DNA of 6,005 nucleotides from Dehalococcoidia bacterium. Lineage in GTDB: Bacteria; Chloroflexota; Dehalococcoidia; Dehalococcoidales; DAOWJH01. The notes under the pieces were generated by a model. The model made no database searches, was not told the origin of the DNA, and was given only the letters and a program-made list of their open reading frames with translations. The position numbers and the translations under genes were made by a program. Below are positions 4,367 to 6,005 of this stretch, in pieces. The DNA lies in NCBI GenBank assembly GCA_030640495.1, contig DAOWJH010000092.1, positions 1 through 6,005 on the forward strand, read 5' to 3'. How positions within the stretch are numbered: position 1 is the first letter of the stretch; each line of letters begins with the position of its first letter.

Positions 4367-6005
4367 CTACACCTCGTGGAACTCGCCTTCTACGGTGCCT
4401 TCTCCTTCCTCTTTGCCCCCGGGTGGCTCACCGCCGGGCGGGGGTGGTGGCGGTTGCTGCTGGTAGATAGCTGCCCCCACTTTTTGTAGGGACTCATTTA
4501 ACTCCTGTGTTGCTCGACGGACAGCCTCAATGTCTGTTCCCTGTAATGCTGAGCGTACCGCAGCCACTTTGCTTTCTACCTCTTGATTCAGGTCTGAGGG
4601 TATCTTGTCCTTTTGCTCTCGCAAGGTTTTTTCGGCGGTATAAGCCAGGGTATCAGCTGCGTTGCGAGCTTCCACCTCCTCTTTGCGCTTGGTATCCTCG
4701 GCAGCGTGTGCCTCTGCCTCCCGCTGCATCCGCTCTACCTCTTCCTTGGACAGCCCGCTGGAAGCGGTAATGGTTATTTTTTGCTCCTTGCCCGTGCCCT
4801 TATCGTGAGCCTTGACACTGAGGATACCATTGGCATCAATATCAAAGGTGACCTCAACTTGGGGTAGGCCTCGTGGTGCTGGCAGAATGCCATCAAGCAT
4901 AAACCGCCCCAGTGTCCTGTTATCAGTCGCCATGGGTCTCTCCCCCTGGAGGACATGAATCTCAACACTGGGCTGGTTATCAGCGGCAGTGCTGAAAATC
5001 TGGCTCTTGGCGGTAGGGATGGTGGTATTGCGGGGGATGAGGGGAGTAGCCACTCCACCCAGGGTCTCAATACCCAGGGTGAGGGGAGTAACATCAAGCA
5101 GAAGCACATCCTTGACCTCTCCCTTGAGCACACCTGCCTGAATAGCAGCACCGATAGCTACTACCTCATCAGGGTTGACCCCCTTATGGGGCTCTCTACC
5201 GAAAAATTGCTTCACCTTCTCGTGGACTAGTGGCGTTCTGGTTTGTCCACCAACCAAAACGACCTCATCAATCTGGCTTGGGGTCTTTTCGGCGTCAGCC
5301 AATGCCTGGTGGCAGGGACCCAGAGTTTTCTCCACCAAGTCCATTACTAGCTGCTCCAGTTTAGCTCGGGTAAGGGTTATATTAAGGTGCTTGGGTCCGC
5401 TGGCATCAGCAGTGATAAAGGGAAGGTTTACCTCGGTCTGTTGGATGGTAGACAGCTCGCATTTGGCTTTTTCAGCCGCTTCCTTCAGCCGCTGTAGTGC
5501 CATCTTATCCTGCCTCAGGTCTATTCCCTGGTCTCGCTTAAACTCATCACATAGCCAGTCCATAACCCTCTGGTCGAAATCATCGCCACCGAGGTGGGTA
5601 TCGCCATTAGTTGACTTGACCTGGAAGGTGCCTTCACCCAATTCTAGGATGGATATATCAAAGGTGCCACCACCGAGGTCATAGACGGCGATTGTCTCAT
5701 CCTTCTTCTTGTCCAGACCATAGGCTAGAGAGGCGGCAGTTGGCTCATTAATTATGCGCAATACCTCCAGCCCGGCTATTTTGCCCGCATCCTTGGTTGC
5801 CTGCCGCTGGGAATCATTAAAATAGGCAGGCACGGTGATTACGGCTTCACTAATCTTGTCACCAAGATAAGCCTCGGCATCTACTTTAAGTTTTTGTAGA
5901 ATCATAGCCGAGATTTCAGCTGGGCTATACTCCTTATTGCCCATCACTACCTTGGCATCACCGTTGGCTGCCTTGGTTAGCTTAAACGGCAGCAGCTTCC
6001 TATCA
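4367..6005 (-). CDS. dnaK: Chaperone DnaK (Hsp70), N-terminus beyond the right edge
   Basis: DnaK is the ATP-driven Hsp70 that binds exposed hydrophobic segments with DnaJ and GrpE. 545 residues are visible, running in frame to base 6004 without a start codon of its own. By comparison with E. coli DnaK about 90 residues, including the first phosphate loop (IDLGTT), are off the window. Visible landmarks, numbered from the edge, are VPAYFNDSQRQATKDAG (58-74), NEPTAA (86-91), the Hsp70 signature YDLGGGTFDIS (108-118), VVLVGGQTRTP (248-258), and the interdomain linker DVLLLDVTPL (299-308). Then come the substrate-binding beta domain, a helical lid, and a tail with six prolines followed by Gly/Glu-rich sequence ending EFHEV. 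The GTG at 5947 is an internal codon, because conserved sequence continues upstream of it (KLLPFKLTKAANGDAKVV). The gene leads the visible dnaK-dnaJ pair. Confidence 0.97.
   Translation of the reverse strand, partial: DRKLLPFKLTKAANGDAKVVMGNKEYSPAEISAMILQKLKVDAEAYLGDKISEAVITVPAYFNDSQRQATKDAGKIAGLEVLRIINEPTAASLAYGLDKKKDETIAVYDLGGGTFDISILELGEGTFQVKSTNGDTHLGGDDFDQRVMDWLCDEFKRDQGIDLRQDKMALQRLKEAAEKAKCELSTIQQTEVNLPFITADASGPKHLNITLTRAKLEQLVMDLVEKTLGPCHQALADAEKTPSQIDEVVLVGGQTRTPLVHEKVKQFFGREPHKGVNPDEVVAIGAAIQAGVLKGEVKDVLLLDVTPLTLGIETLGGVATPLIPRNTTIPTAKSQIFSTAADNQPSVEIHVLQGERPMATDNRTLGRFMLDGILPAPRGLPQVEVTFDIDANGILSVKAHDKGTGKEQKITITASSGLSKEEVERMQREAEAHAAEDTKRKEEVEARNAADTLAYTAEKTLREQKDKIPSDLNQEVESKVAAVRSALQGTDIEAVRRATQELNESLQKVGAAIYQQQPPPPPPGGEPPGGKEEGEGTVEGEFHEV

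Noticed and set aside
5052..5089. Inverted and direct repeat around two ACCCAGGGT copies inside dnaK
   Set aside because: It encodes the conserved TPLTLGIETLGGVATPL segment, whose repeated amino acids account for the DNA symmetry; the pairing is also interrupted.
5175..5684. Long open frame antisense to dnaK, and other shorter antisense frames in dnaK, dnaJ, gpsA and der
   Set aside because: Open frames opposite dnaK are a well-known by-product of its codon pattern. The translations show no family features and overlap strongly conserved genes.
1..6005. A novel accessory system, mobile element, CRISPR array, tRNA or rRNA
   Set aside because: Almost all sequence is accounted for by five well-known core genes. 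No transposase, spaced direct repeats or RNA-gene signatures were seen.

Overview
The window carries two convergent blocks of bacterial housekeeping genes and shows no sign of a mobile element, CRISPR array, RNA gene or new defence system. Reading rightward are der (EngA GTPase, ribosome assembly), plsY (acyl-phosphate:glycerol-3-phosphate acyltransferase) and gpsA (NAD(P)-dependent glycerol-3-phosphate dehydrogenase). Reading leftward from the right edge are dnaK, whose first roughly 90 codons lie beyond base 6005, and dnaJ. The blocks meet tail to tail with only 23 bases between the gpsA and dnaJ stop codons.

Layout: bases 1-157 are a leader with two near-perfect hairpins and no convincing gene. 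Der is read from a GTG at 158, behind a good GGAGG. plsY starts inside the der stop codon (ATGA overlap), and gpsA follows 35 bases after plsY, so the three are probably one transcript. GpsA makes sn-glycerol 3-phosphate and PlsY acylates it, which are consecutive steps at the entry to phospholipid synthesis. Der is functionally separate but is likely co-transcribed. On the other strand dnaK and dnaJ are separated by 51 bases, the common Hsp70/Hsp40 operon arrangement. Their promoter, and any hrcA, grpE or CIRCE element, would lie beyond the right edge.

Organism: a bacterium making bacterial-type (sn-glycerol-3-phosphate, acyl-ester) lipids. Features such as GRQNVGKS in Der, GSGKTGATN in PlsY and GTTSWG in GpsA, together with the gene order, remind me of Chloroflexota, especially Dehalococcoidia. 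This is recollection rather than a search result and should be held at moderate to low confidence. All complete genes are intact, without frameshifts.

The most interesting non-coding signal is a palindromic, G-rich repeat in the der leader. Its right flank recurs in inverted orientation in the dnaK-dnaJ spacer, where it overlaps the dnaJ ribosome binding site. It looks like a dispersed intergenic repeat family. The other observations are residue-level departures from family consensus and a six-proline run in the DnaK tail.
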